A DNA stretch of 64,000 bases from Pantoea sp. Ap-967 (lineage in GTDB: Bacteria > Pseudomonadota > Gammaproteobacteria > Pseudomonadales > Pseudomonadaceae): NCBI RefSeq assembly GCF_011752565.1, contig NZ_VWXK01000001.1, positions 434,001-498,000 on the forward strand, given 5' to 3'. Position numbers and translations under genes: made by a program. Shown in pieces: positions 50,810 to 59,168 of this stretch (its first letter is position 1; the number at the start of each line of letters is the position of its first letter). The notes beneath the pieces are model-generated. The model worked only from the letters and a program-made list of their open reading frames with translations. It did not search any database and was not told the origin of the DNA.

Positions 50810-51757
50810 TCAGTCTGCGAAGCTGAAGCCGACGGTGCGCGAGTAGTAATACAAGCCTGAGTCCTGAACAACGAAACTTCGCATCAATGTATTGCCGCGA
50901 TTGTGATGGGAGTGAACCGCATTGGGCGGGGTCACCATCGCGCCGGCGGGCTTCCATTGCACTTGGGTGCCATCGATCATCGAATGAACGTCTTCGCAAT
51001 CCAGGGCCAACGTGATAGCGGCCGCGTTGTGACGGTGCGGTCGCTGATCTGAGTGGGGGCTCAGCGTATTCATGTTCGTGGTGATGAAAGGTGTGGTAGT
51101 GCGCAGCAATTCCATCTGCCGATTAGTGAATACTACCGCCTTGCTCACCTCATCGGCCGCCTGGCTGCGAGCGTAGGCTTTGTCCATGTTGTCGTTGATC
51201 TCATCAAGCCGATAATGCGTCGGCTTAACGATGGCCTTCTCTCGGCTGGCAGGCTGCGCGCCTGAGTACGCCAGGATAGGCGCATCGCAGGCCATGAACA
51301 GCAAGGCGTTGCCACTGGTGGCGCGGTGCGTGAGCAGTTGGCCCGCGCTGAAAATGAAAACGTCGCCCTCACTCCACTCGAAACTGGCATGTCCGTCCGT
51401 ACTGACACCGGTGCCGGAAATGACGATGTAGATTTCCGACGTTGCGCAGACTTGAGTTTGCAAGGGGGCAGTCCCTTGCAGCTTCACGTAACGAGCCAGC
51501 AGATTAGGCGTTGTGGCCGGGTAGTTCAGATGCAGATGCTCACCGAGATCCAGGTCGATGACCTCGCTGCCTCCCTCTTGGAATAGCGCGCGCTGACGCT
51601 CTGCTTCGAAGAGGTGAATCGGCACCTGTGGCTGCTTGTAATTGAACGGGTTGGTCGGGACGTAGTAGATCCCTTCCCCGCTGGCAGCATCCTGGTTTCG
51701 GGCACTGTTGAGCTCTACGCTTTGGGTCGGCAGTGGTCGCTGGTTCTGACTGCTCAT
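50810..51757 (-). CDS. Gentisate-dioxygenase-like bicupin
   Basis: 315 residues with two cupin domains. The second keeps a metal-like set: SPHSDQRPHRHNAAAITLAL and AMVTPPNAVHSHHNRG; the first, FEWSEGDVFIFSAGQLLTHRA, is less complete. Layout resembles gentisate 1,2-dioxygenase and related ring-cleaving bicupins, but the surrounding genes are for sugar acids, not aromatics. It lies between the IlvD/Edd dehydratase and an MFS carrier. I cannot assign a reaction; an isomerase or binding role is as likely as a dioxygenase. Confidence 0.75.
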   Translation of the reverse strand: MSSQNQRPLPTQSVELNSARNQDAASGEGIYYVPTNPFNYKQPQVPIHLFEAERQRALFQEGGSEVIDLDLGEHLHLNYPATTPNLLARYVKLQGTAPLQTQVCATSEIYIVISGTGVSTDGHASFEWSEGDVFIFSAGQLLTHRATSGNALLFMACDAPILAYSGAQPASREKAIVKPTHYRLDEINDNMDKAYARSQAADEVSKAVVFTNRQMELLRTTTPFITTNMNTLSPHSDQRPHRHNAAAITLALDCEDVHSMIDGTQVQWKPAGAMVTPPNAVHSHHNRGNTLMRSFVVQDSGLYYYSRTVGFSFAD

Positions 51758-51824
51758 TTCTCTACACCTTTAATGTTTTTGTGAATAGGCGATAGAACGG
51801 GCCGATGCGCATCGGCCCCTGAAT

Positions 51825-53564
51825 TCAATGGGAGTGGCGCGCCACTTCCGAGCCACGGCAACCGACGAGGAAATCGAAATCGCAGCCCTGGTCGGCCTGA
51901 AGCACGTGGTTGATATAAAGGTGGCGATAGCCGCCTGCGATGAGCGGCAGCGTCGGTGGGGCGATATCGAGCAACCGCTGTTGCAGTTCGACGTCACTGA
52001 TATCCAGGTGCAAACGGCCGCTGGCGCAATCGAGTTCGATCATGTCGCCATTTCGCACCGCCGCAAGTGGCCCACCCGCCGCCGCTTCCGGAGCGACATG
52101 CAGCACCACGGTGCCATAGGCAGTACCACTCATGCGGGCATCGGAGATGCGCACCATATCGGTGATGCCCTTAGCCAGAATCTTCGGAGGCAAGCCCATG
52201 TTCCCGACCTCCGCCATGCCCGGGAAGCCCTTGGGTCCTGCATTTTTCAAAACCAGAACACAGGTCTCATCGACATCCAGATCAGGATCGTTGATCCGTG
52301 CACGGTAATCATCGAAGGTTTCGAATACGACCGCACGACCTCGGTGCTGCATCAGCGAAGGTGTTGCGGCGGAAGGCTTGAGCACTGCACCTTGCGGAGC
52401 GAGGTTACCGCGCAAAATGCACATGCCACCATCCTCACACAGAGGGCGTTCGATCGGGCGGATGACTTCGTCGTCACCATAGATCGGTGAATTTCGGCAG
52501 TTCTCACTGATCGACTTGCCGTTGGCAGTCAGCGCGTTCGGGTTGGGCAGCCGGCCAGCCTCATCGAGGCGGCGAATCACTGCGGGCAGACCACCCGCAT
52601 AGTAGAACTCTTCCATCAGGAAGCGGCCCGAGGGCTGGAGATCGACGATGGTGGGCGTACCACGACCGACGCGGGTCCAATCGTCCAGTTGAAGGTCGAC
52701 GCCAATTCGACCTGCGATGGCTTTAAGGTGGATCACCGCATTGGTCGAGCCGCCGATTGCAGCGTTCACGCGAATGGCGTTCTCGAAGGCTTCTTTGGTC
52801 AGGATCTTGGACAAGCGCAGATCCTCCAGGGCCATGTCGACAATCCGCATGCCGGATAGGTGGGCCAGTACATAACGACGCGCATCCACAGCAGGGATTG
52901 CCGCGTTATGGGGCAAGGAAGTGCCCAGCGCCTCCGCCATACAGGCCATGGTCGAGGCTGTACCCATGGTATTACAGGTACCTGCCGAGCGGGACATTCC
53001 TGCCTCAGCGGCCAAAAACTCATCCAGGCTGATTTCACCCGCTTTCACCTGCTCGGACATCTGCCAAACGCTGGTTCCGGCGCCGATGTCGCGGCCCTTG
53101 TGCTTGCCATTGAGCATAGGGCCGCCAGTGACCACGATGGCGGGGACATCGCAGCTCGCGGCCCCCATCAGCAATGCTGGGGTCGTCTTGTCGCAGCCGG
53201 TCAGCAGGACGACGGCATCGACCGGGTTTCCGCGGATCGCCTCTTCCACATCCATGCTGGTCAGGTTGCGGGTGAACATCGCGGTCGGCCGCAGGTTCGA
53301 TTCACCGGTGGAGTGAACGGGAAACTCGACAGGGAAACCACCCGCCTCCCACACACCACGCTTCACATGATCGGCCAGCTTGCGGAAATGAGCGTTGCAA
53401 GGCGTCAGTTCCGAGAAGGTGTTGCAGATGCCGATTACCGGCTTGCCTTGGAACTCGTGCTCAGGAAAACCCTGATTTTTCATCCAGCTACGGTACATGA
53501 AACCGTTCTTGTCATTCGCGCCGAACCAGGCTTCCGAGCGAAGGGGACGTTTTTGTTCTGTCAT
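51825..53564 (-). CDS. IlvD/Edd-family sugar-acid dehydratase (arabonate/xylonate type)
   Basis: 579 residues, the length of L-arabonate and D-xylonate dehydratases (about 580-595) and shorter than 6-phosphogluconate dehydratase. Iron-sulfur cysteines are visible in LLTGCDKTTPALLMG and SAGTCNTMGTASTMACMAE; SDARMSGTAYG near the end is the family's catalytic C-terminal motif. It dehydrates a C5 or C6 aldonate to the 2-keto-3-deoxy acid. Divergent from the AraD1 gene with a 155-base shared promoter holding a GntR-type palindrome. AACAAAAA spans codons 3-5. Together with AraD1 and the aldehyde dehydrogenase it completes a pentonate-to-2-oxoglutarate route. Confidence 0.92.
   Translation of the reverse strand: MTEQKRPLRSEAWFGANDKNGFMYRSWMKNQGFPEHEFQGKPVIGICNTFSELTPCNAHFRKLADHVKRGVWEAGGFPVEFPVHSTGESNLRPTAMFTRNLTSMDVEEAIRGNPVDAVVLLTGCDKTTPALLMGAASCDVPAIVVTGGPMLNGKHKGRDIGAGTSVWQMSEQVKAGEISLDEFLAAEAGMSRSAGTCNTMGTASTMACMAEALGTSLPHNAAIPAVDARRYVLAHLSGMRIVDMALEDLRLSKILTKEAFENAIRVNAAIGGSTNAVIHLKAIAGRIGVDLQLDDWTRVGRGTPTIVDLQPSGRFLMEEFYYAGGLPAVIRRLDEAGRLPNPNALTANGKSISENCRNSPIYGDDEVIRPIERPLCEDGGMCILRGNLAPQGAVLKPSAATPSLMQHRGRAVVFETFDDYRARINDPDLDVDETCVLVLKNAGPKGFPGMAEVGNMGLPPKILAKGITDMVRISDARMSGTAYGTVVLHVAPEAAAGGPLAAVRNGDMIELDCASGRLHLDISDVELQQRLLDIAPPTLPLIAGGYRHLYINHVLQADQGCDFDFLVGCRGSEVARHSH
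53550..53557 (-). promoter_or_regulatory. Crc/Hfq-type motif in the first codons of the IlvD/Edd gene
   Basis: Minus-strand AACAAAAA at codons 3-5, matching AANAANAA. Confidence 0.5.
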
Positions 53565-53578
53565 GGCTGCTCACTCCG

Positions 53579-53595
53579 AGTTAGTAGTACTAACT
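53579..53595. promoter_or_regulatory. GntR/FCD-type operator in the divergent promoter
   Basis: AGTTAGTA-G-TACTAACT is a perfect 8-base inverted repeat and contains TAGTAGTACTA, an exact match to the FadR/FCD consensus TNGTNNNACNA. It lies just upstream of the IlvD/Edd start, in the shared promoter region of that gene and AraD1. Confidence 0.75.
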
Positions 53596-53653
53596 TTGAT
53601 TTTTTGGCGATCCTACCCCCAAAAAAGCTAACAAGGAAGCCCTTGCCAAAAAG

Positions 53654-53666
53654 AAAGTACTATTTT
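53654..53666. promoter_or_regulatory. Shared 13-mer in the AraD1 promoter region
   Basis: AAAGTACTATTTT, identical to 46458-46470 before kdgT. A second probable binding site for the GntR-type regulator. Confidence 0.5.
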
Positions 53667-53701
53667 ATCGTCCAGCCATACCTCCACTGGGGAGGGATGA
53701 C

Positions 53702-53709
53702 AACAACAA
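53702..53709 (+). promoter_or_regulatory. Crc/Hfq-type motif before AraD1
   Basis: AACAACAA directly before the GGAG ribosome site, ten bases before the ATG at 53720. Confidence 0.7.
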
Positions 53710-53719
53710 GGAGCCCCTC

Positions 53720-54709
53720 ATGCGGCTGATCCAGTTCGAGCAGGAAAATGGCAAGCGTCAGGTTGGTGTAGTCGAAGGCGCCACAGTGACGGTCGTACGC
53801 GGTGTGGAGACGACTTGGGAGCTCGCCCGCCAGGCAATCAACCAGAGGAAAACGCTGAGTGCTTTGATTGCAGAGCTCGGCCTGGAGAGCGAACACGACT
53901 ACACGAAGCTGCTGGCAGACAAGCGCGTCCTTGCCCCGCTAGACCACCCCGATCCCGCCCACTGCCTGATCACTGGCACCGGCCTTACACACCTCGGCAG
54001 CGCTGCGGCCCGGGATAAAATGCACCAGCAGACCGAGCAAACCGAAGAAGCGCTCACCGATACGATGAAAATGTTCAAGTGGGGTGTTGCCGGCGGCAAG
54101 CCCCAAGAGGGCCAGATCGGCGTTCAGCCCGAATGGTTCTACAAGGGCGACGGCCAGACCGTCGTTCGTCCAGGCACAGCGCTGGACTATCCTGACTTCG
54201 CTGAAGACGGCGGAGATGAACCTGAGATCTGTGGCCTGTATGTCATTGGCGAGGACGGTAAGCCCTATCGCCTGGGCTATTGCCTGGGTAACGAGTATTC
54301 CGACCATGTGATGGAGCGCAGGAACTACCTGTACCTCTCTCATTCCAAATTGCGCCAGTGTTCCTATGGCCCCGAATTGCGTCTGGGACAGTTGCCTTCT
54401 CACCTCAAAGGCATGAGCCGCGTTCGACGGGGCGGCGAGGTTATCTGGGAGCGCGAGTTCCTGTCAGGCGAAGACAATATGTGCCACACCATTGCCAACC
54501 TGGAACACCACCACTTTAAATATCGCCAGTTCCTGAGGCCTGGCGATGTCCATGTTCACTTCTTCGGCACAGCGACAATATCGTTCGCTGACGGATTGAA
54601 CTTGCAGCCGGGTGATGAAATGGAAGTCGAGCTTCCGGACTTTGGCGCGCCGCTGAAAAACACGTTGCGCGCCACTCAAAGCGAGCCGGTCAAGATCACT
54701 CCGCTTTGA
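53720..54709 (+). CDS. AraD1/GguC-family 2-keto-3-deoxy-acid dehydratase (FAH fold)
   Basis: 329 residues. The sequence matches the AraD1/GguC branch of the fumarylacetoacetase superfamily: MRLIQFEQENGKRQVGVVEG, TGTGLTHLGSAAARDKMHQQ, EPEICGLYVIGEDGKPYRLG and GNEYSDHVMERRNYLYLSHS. In the oxidative pentose pathway this position is filled by an enzyme that converts 2-keto-3-deoxy-L-arabonate to 2-oxoglutarate semialdehyde; AraD1 is the proposed FAH-fold alternative to the DapA-type enzyme. It follows GGAG with AACAACAA upstream and is divergent from the IlvD/Edd dehydratase, which would make its substrate. Confidence 0.9.
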   Translation: MRLIQFEQENGKRQVGVVEGATVTVVRGVETTWELARQAINQRKTLSALIAELGLESEHDYTKLLADKRVLAPLDHPDPAHCLITGTGLTHLGSAAARDKMHQQTEQTEEALTDTMKMFKWGVAGGKPQEGQIGVQPEWFYKGDGQTVVRPGTALDYPDFAEDGGDEPEICGLYVIGEDGKPYRLGYCLGNEYSDHVMERRNYLYLSHSKLRQCSYGPELRLGQLPSHLKGMSRVRRGGEVIWEREFLSGEDNMCHTIANLEHHHFKYRQFLRPGDVHVHFFGTATISFADGLNLQPGDEMEVELPDFGAPLKNTLRATQSEPVKITPL

Positions 54710-54807
54710 TGCATCAATACTTCTAAGTCACTTTAATGCGTGCACTCGGCCATCGCGAGCAATGGCTGAGCGCCTCTGCCTGCTTCGCTGTCACGACATC
54801 TCAGGAT

Positions 54808-54815
54808 AAAAATAA
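54808..54815 (+). promoter_or_regulatory. Crc/Hfq-type motif at the second OprD start
   Basis: AAAAATAA between the AGGA ribosome site and the ATG at 54818. Confidence 0.6.
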
Positions 54816-54817
54816 AA

Positions 54818-56089
54818 ATGAGTCGCAGCCCAGTTGCTAACAAATGCCTTCCCTGCTTCATCGCTGCGTGCAGTTTGAGCCCTTGGCCAGCCCACGCAGA
54901 CTTCATTGAAGATTCCAAGGCCAATCTCACACTCAGAAATTTCTACTACAACCACGATTTTCGCGATGCCGCGCCCGGCGCCCAATCGAAAATCGAGGAA
55001 TGGGCGCAGGGATTCATTTTCCGAGCACAATCTGGCTATACCGAAGGCGTCATCGGTGTTGGCGTTGACGTTTATGCAGGTCTTGGCCTGAAGCTGGATT
55101 CCTCCCCGGCGAGGAGTGGCAGTGCCCTGCTCCCTGGGGCCTACACCCGACCAGGCGGGCCTAGAAAAAGCGATCCTGAATCGGCCGACGAATTTTCCGA
55201 AGCTACTGCAGCGCTCAAGCTCAAGTATTCAAAAACGGAGCTCACTGCCGGCGGCCTGTTCCCGAAGGTCCCACTGATCGCGTCGAATGACACGCGGCTA
55301 CTGCCCCAATTTTTTGAAGGCGTCATGCTCGATATCAATGAAATCGACAACCTCAGCCTGAGTGTCGGCCACGTGCGCCAAGCCAACAACCGGGACTCAA
55401 GCCATAGGGATGACTTGGTCGTGGGTAACTACACGACGGTCAGCAGCGACAATTTCAACTACCTGGGAGGTGTGTGGAAGGCAACGCCGCAGTTGTCCGT
55501 CGGCGCCTGGGGCGGGCGTTTGGAGGACGTTTATGACCAGCACTTGCTGACTGCAACGCATACCTTGAACGCTGACCCGTGGCGGCTGAGCACCACCCTC
55601 AACTACCTCGACAGCGGAGAAAGCGGTCAGGCGCTGGCAGGCAATATCGACAGCCGTATGTCATCGGTTTACATGAGCCTCAACCGAGGCATTCATACCG
55701 CTAGCATTGGCTATCAATACAACGCTGGCGACAGTGCCTTACCGTTTATTTTCGATACCGATCTGCTCGCAGTACCGAACGCCATCCAAGTTTTACGATT
55801 TGACCGCCCGCAGGAACGCTCCTGGCAAGCACGTTACGACATCAACTTTGCTGGCCTGGGTGTCCCTGGGCTGACAGCGTTCGCGCGTTATGTGCATGGG
55901 GATAATTTTGAAATAGGCGGAGAAAACGGCAGCGAATGGGAACGCAATATTGATATCAGCTACGTCATCCAGAGCGGGCCGTTGAAAAATCTAGGATTTC
56001 GCGCTCGCAACGTAGAGCTGCAGGGAAGTGCAACAGGACGCAGGGATGAAAACCGCTTCATCGTTTCATACACCTTCATGCTCAAGTAA
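54818..56089 (+). CDS. OprD-family outer-membrane porin
   Basis: 423 residues with a signal peptide ending AHADF. Mature protein starts with SKANLTLRNFYYNHDF and shows EWAQGFIFRAQSGYTEGVIG, PQERSWQARYDINFAGLGVP and the C-terminal NRFIVSYTFMLK. It is a paralogue of the OprD at 11811-13061, sharing the same overall plan. It lies between the AraD1 and aldehyde dehydrogenase genes and so should admit the pentonate or related acid used by this operon. A Crc/Hfq-type motif overlaps its ribosome site. Confidence 0.93.
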   Translation: MSRSPVANKCLPCFIAACSLSPWPAHADFIEDSKANLTLRNFYYNHDFRDAAPGAQSKIEEWAQGFIFRAQSGYTEGVIGVGVDVYAGLGLKLDSSPARSGSALLPGAYTRPGGPRKSDPESADEFSEATAALKLKYSKTELTAGGLFPKVPLIASNDTRLLPQFFEGVMLDINEIDNLSLSVGHVRQANNRDSSHRDDLVVGNYTTVSSDNFNYLGGVWKATPQLSVGAWGGRLEDVYDQHLLTATHTLNADPWRLSTTLNYLDSGESGQALAGNIDSRMSSVYMSLNRGIHTASIGYQYNAGDSALPFIFDTDLLAVPNAIQVLRFDRPQERSWQARYDINFAGLGVPGLTAFARYVHGDNFEIGGENGSEWERNIDISYVIQSGPLKNLGFRARNVELQGSATGRRDENRFIVSYTFMLK

Positions 56090-56145
56090 GTGCACGCCTT
56101 GCCACATCAAACAATTACTGAAACGCGTTAAGTGGAGAACCTGTC

Positions 56146-57729
56146 ATGACCCAATTATCCGGCCACAATTTCATTGGTGGCGAACGCAGTGCCGAAGGAC
56201 AGACGCGCTGGAACAGTGTGAACGCATGCACAGGTGAAGACCTTCCGTTCCAGTTTCACGAAGCCACTGAAAAAGAAGTGAATGCTGCAGCTGAAGCCGC
56301 CGCCGATGCCTATCCGGCTTTCCGTGCATTGTCCTCAATACGCCGAGCGGAATTTCTCGATGCCATTGCCAGCGAGCTTGAAGAACTGGGCGACGACTTT
56401 CTGGATGTGGTGACCAGCGAAACCGCCTTGCCCAGGCCTCGTATCGTCGGTGAGCGGGTGCGCACAGCGAGCCAGTTGCGCCTGTTCGCCACGGTCCTTC
56501 GACGTGGTGATTTCTACGGTGCTCGGATCGATCTGGCCCTGCCGGATCGGCAACCGCTGCCGCGCCCGGACATCCGCCAATACAAAATAGGCGTAGGGCC
56601 TGTTGCGGTCTTCGGTGCCAGCAACTTCCCCCTGGCCTTTTCCACTGCCGGCGGCGACACCGCCGCAGCCTTGGCAGCAGGGTGCCCGGTCGTGTTCAAA
56701 GCGCACCGTGGGCATATGGCCACCTCTGAATATGTGGCTACTGCTGTGATCAAGGCGGCGGAAAAGACCTCGATGCCCAAGGGTGTTTTCAACATGATCT
56801 ATGGGAGCAGTGTCGGCGCACAGCTGGTCAAGCACCCGGCTATCCAGGCTGTTGGCTTCACCGGCTCGCTGGCTGGAGGTCGCGCCCTCTGTGACATGGC
56901 CGCAGCCCGCCCGCAGCCGATCCCTGTGTTTGCCGAAATGAGCAGTATCAACCCAGTCATCATCCTGCCCGCAGCACTGGCGAGCAACGGCGACAAGATT
57001 GCCGCTGACCTTGCCGCATCAGTGGCGATGGGCGCAGGCCAGTTCTGCACGAACCCAGGAATGGTGCTGGGAATGGCTGGAGACGACTTCACCGCGTTCG
57101 CCAAGAAGCTTGGACAAGCAATCTGCAGCCAACCGTCTCAAACCATGCTTAGCAGTGGCGGCCTGAAGAGCTACCAGGGCGGACTTGATCGCTTGCAGCG
57201 CCACAGCGGCGTTACCCATCTGGCGGGCGAACCCGGCGTGGGCAACAGCGCCAATGCCCAATTGTTCCAAGCCGATGCAGCGCTGCTTCTGGACAACGAC
57301 GCGTTGCTTCAGGAAGAAGTGTTCGGGCCGTGCACCGTCATGGTGGAGGCGAACGGCGTCCCGCAGCTCAAAGCACTGCTGCACGCGTTGCGCGGCCAGT
57401 TGACTGCAACGCTGATCGCTGAGGCGCAGGATCAGCCTTTGCTTGAAGCGCTGACGCCAATCCTCGAAACCAAAGTCGGGCGCATCCTTGTGAACGGGTA
57501 CCCGACCGGTGTCGAGGTATGTGATGCGATGGTTCACGGTGGCCCCTACCCAGCGACTTCAGATGCACGCGGCACATCGGTCGGTACCTTGTCCATCGAG
57601 AGGTTCCTGCGTCCGGTCTGCTACCAGAATTATCCTGAATCGCTGCTGCCCGACGCTTTGAAAAACAGTAACCCACTGAAAATAATCCGCTTGGTAAACG
57701 GGGAACTGAGCGACCGCCCAACCCACTGA
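56146..57729 (+). CDS. 2,5-dioxovalerate (alpha-ketoglutarate semialdehyde) dehydrogenase
   Basis: 527 residues, exactly the family length. GHNFIGGERSAEGQTRWNSV at the start, FGASNFPLAFSTAGGDTAAA in the nucleotide domain, catalytic Glu in PVFAEMSSINP and Cys in GAGQFCTNPG, and GPYPATSDARGTSVG at the end identify the NADP-dependent KGSADH group. It oxidises 2-oxoglutarate semialdehyde to 2-oxoglutarate. ATG at 56146 is preceded by GTGGAG. It is the third step after IlvD/Edd and AraD1, making the cassette complete. Confidence 0.93.
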   Translation: MTQLSGHNFIGGERSAEGQTRWNSVNACTGEDLPFQFHEATEKEVNAAAEAAADAYPAFRALSSIRRAEFLDAIASELEELGDDFLDVVTSETALPRPRIVGERVRTASQLRLFATVLRRGDFYGARIDLALPDRQPLPRPDIRQYKIGVGPVAVFGASNFPLAFSTAGGDTAAALAAGCPVVFKAHRGHMATSEYVATAVIKAAEKTSMPKGVFNMIYGSSVGAQLVKHPAIQAVGFTGSLAGGRALCDMAAARPQPIPVFAEMSSINPVIILPAALASNGDKIAADLAASVAMGAGQFCTNPGMVLGMAGDDFTAFAKKLGQAICSQPSQTMLSSGGLKSYQGGLDRLQRHSGVTHLAGEPGVGNSANAQLFQADAALLLDNDALLQEEVFGPCTVMVEANGVPQLKALLHALRGQLTATLIAEAQDQPLLEALTPILETKVGRILVNGYPTGVEVCDAMVHGGPYPATSDARGTSVGTLSIERFLRPVCYQNYPESLLPDALKNSNPLKIIRLVNGELSDRPTH

Positions 57730-57738
57730 ACATTGCAT

Positions 57739-57763
57739 TAGCCAGCGCCGTCGGCGCTGGCTA
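57739..57763 (+). terminator. Strong hairpin after the aldehyde dehydrogenase
   Basis: TAGCCAGCGCC-GTC-GGCGCTGGCTA is a perfect 11-base stem ten bases after the stop, followed by only a short T-rich end. Likely terminator or attenuator before the next MFS gene. Confidence 0.65.
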
Positions 57764-57830
57764 TTGCAAGCGCACATCGGCCTACCTCTACACCTTCGAA
57801 AAGGAGATCGAGGCGATTGCTGCCTCGACA

Positions 57831-59147
57831 GTGACCATGGACCCCAAAAGCAGCCGAATCAGAAAAATTCAAACCATCGCGCTCGTCCTACTGTTCGTCA
57901 TCGGCATCATCAACTACCTCGATCGCAGCGCCTTATCCATCGCCAACCACGCTATCTCCACTGAGCTTGGGGTGACACCGACCCAGATGGGCATACTGCT
58001 GTCAGCCTTCTCCTGGTCCTATGCGCTAGCCCAGCTTCCGATGGGCGCATTGCTGGACAGGTTTGGCGTGAGGCGCACCATGAGCCTCGGTTTGGCACTC
58101 TGGTCCGGCGCTCAACTGCTGTGTGGTTTCATCTCAAGCTACGTTCATTTCATATGGCTACGCGTTGTGCTTGGCGCTGGCGAATCCTGCCATTTCCCAG
58201 GGGGCGCCAAAGTCATCAGCGAGTGGTTCAACATCAAGAATCGTGGGTTCGGGACGAGTGTATTCACATCAGCCGCGATGTTCGCGCCGGCCATTGCGCC
58301 CATCATTCTTACGCTGATCCTGCTGAATTTCGGCTGGCGCGCCATTTTCATTTCTACCGGGATTGCAGGGTTGGTGCTCGCAGTCGTCTTTTATGCGCTA
58401 TACAGGGATCGAAAAGATGTCACCTTGACGGCTGAGGAGTGCCTTGAGCTGGGGGGCGAAGCGCAGAGCGCGGATCAGGGACAGTTGACTGCGTCAGAAT
58501 GGAAATCACTCTTGAAGCTCCCGACGACGTGGGGCCTGATTCTGGGCTTCGTGGGCGTGATCTACATGCTCTGGCTGTATCTCAATTGGTTGCCGAGCTA
58601 CTTCGAACAAGAGCGTGGGCTGAGCCTGGCCCATACGGGCTGGGTAGTAGCCATCCCCTTTCTCTGCGGCGCACTTGGGCTGCTGGCGGTCGGCAAGATA
58701 TCCGACTATCTGACCAACAGAGGGATGACGCCTGTTGCCAGTCGCAAGTACCCCATCTGCCTGGGGCTGTTGGCCAGCGCGCTTTGCACGGTTCCCGCAG
58801 CGTTCACCGACAGTAACACTCATGCCGTGATATTCATCTCCAGTGCCATGTTCTTTCTCAACATTGCCAATGGCGGCGCATGGTCGCTAGTAAGCATCGT
58901 TATCCCCTCTCGATTGACTGCATCGCTCGGTAGCTTGATGAATTTTGGTGGCTATCTGGGAGGCTCGATTGCGCCGATCGCTACCGGGGTCATCGTGGAA
59001 CGAACGGGCTCTTTCACCATGGCATTTATTGTCGCGGCAATAGTTGCCATTGTCGGGTGCTTGATGTTTTTGTTCCTGATCAAGGCACCTGAGCGGTCTC
59101 TGTCCTCCGCATCTTCCTCAGCCAGCCTCAGCAACAGCACCCAATAG
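57831..59147 (+). CDS. MFS transporter, anion:cation symporter family
   Basis: 438 residues (436 if the ATG at 57837 is used). AAGGAG lies 27 bases before GTG 57831, too far for either start; an in-frame ATT at 57816 would be well placed, so the start is uncertain. Twelve helices with GIINYLDRSALSIANHAIS, LLSAFSWSYALAQLPMGALLDRFGVR and VVLGAGESCHFPGGAKVISEWF match D-galactonate/glucarate-type carriers. Follows the pentonate genes and is convergent with a LysR gene. Confidence 0.9.
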   Translation: MTMDPKSSRIRKIQTIALVLLFVIGIINYLDRSALSIANHAISTELGVTPTQMGILLSAFSWSYALAQLPMGALLDRFGVRRTMSLGLALWSGAQLLCGFISSYVHFIWLRVVLGAGESCHFPGGAKVISEWFNIKNRGFGTSVFTSAAMFAPAIAPIILTLILLNFGWRAIFISTGIAGLVLAVVFYALYRDRKDVTLTAEECLELGGEAQSADQGQLTASEWKSLLKLPTTWGLILGFVGVIYMLWLYLNWLPSYFEQERGLSLAHTGWVVAIPFLCGALGLLAVGKISDYLTNRGMTPVASRKYPICLGLLASALCTVPAAFTDSNTHAVIFISSAMFFLNIANGGAWSLVSIVIPSRLTASLGSLMNFGGYLGGSIAPIATGVIVERTGSFTMAFIVAAIVAIVGCLMFLFLIKAPERSLSSASSSASLSNSTQ

Positions 59148-59168
59148 CCGTGCCCGATCACTGTGCAA

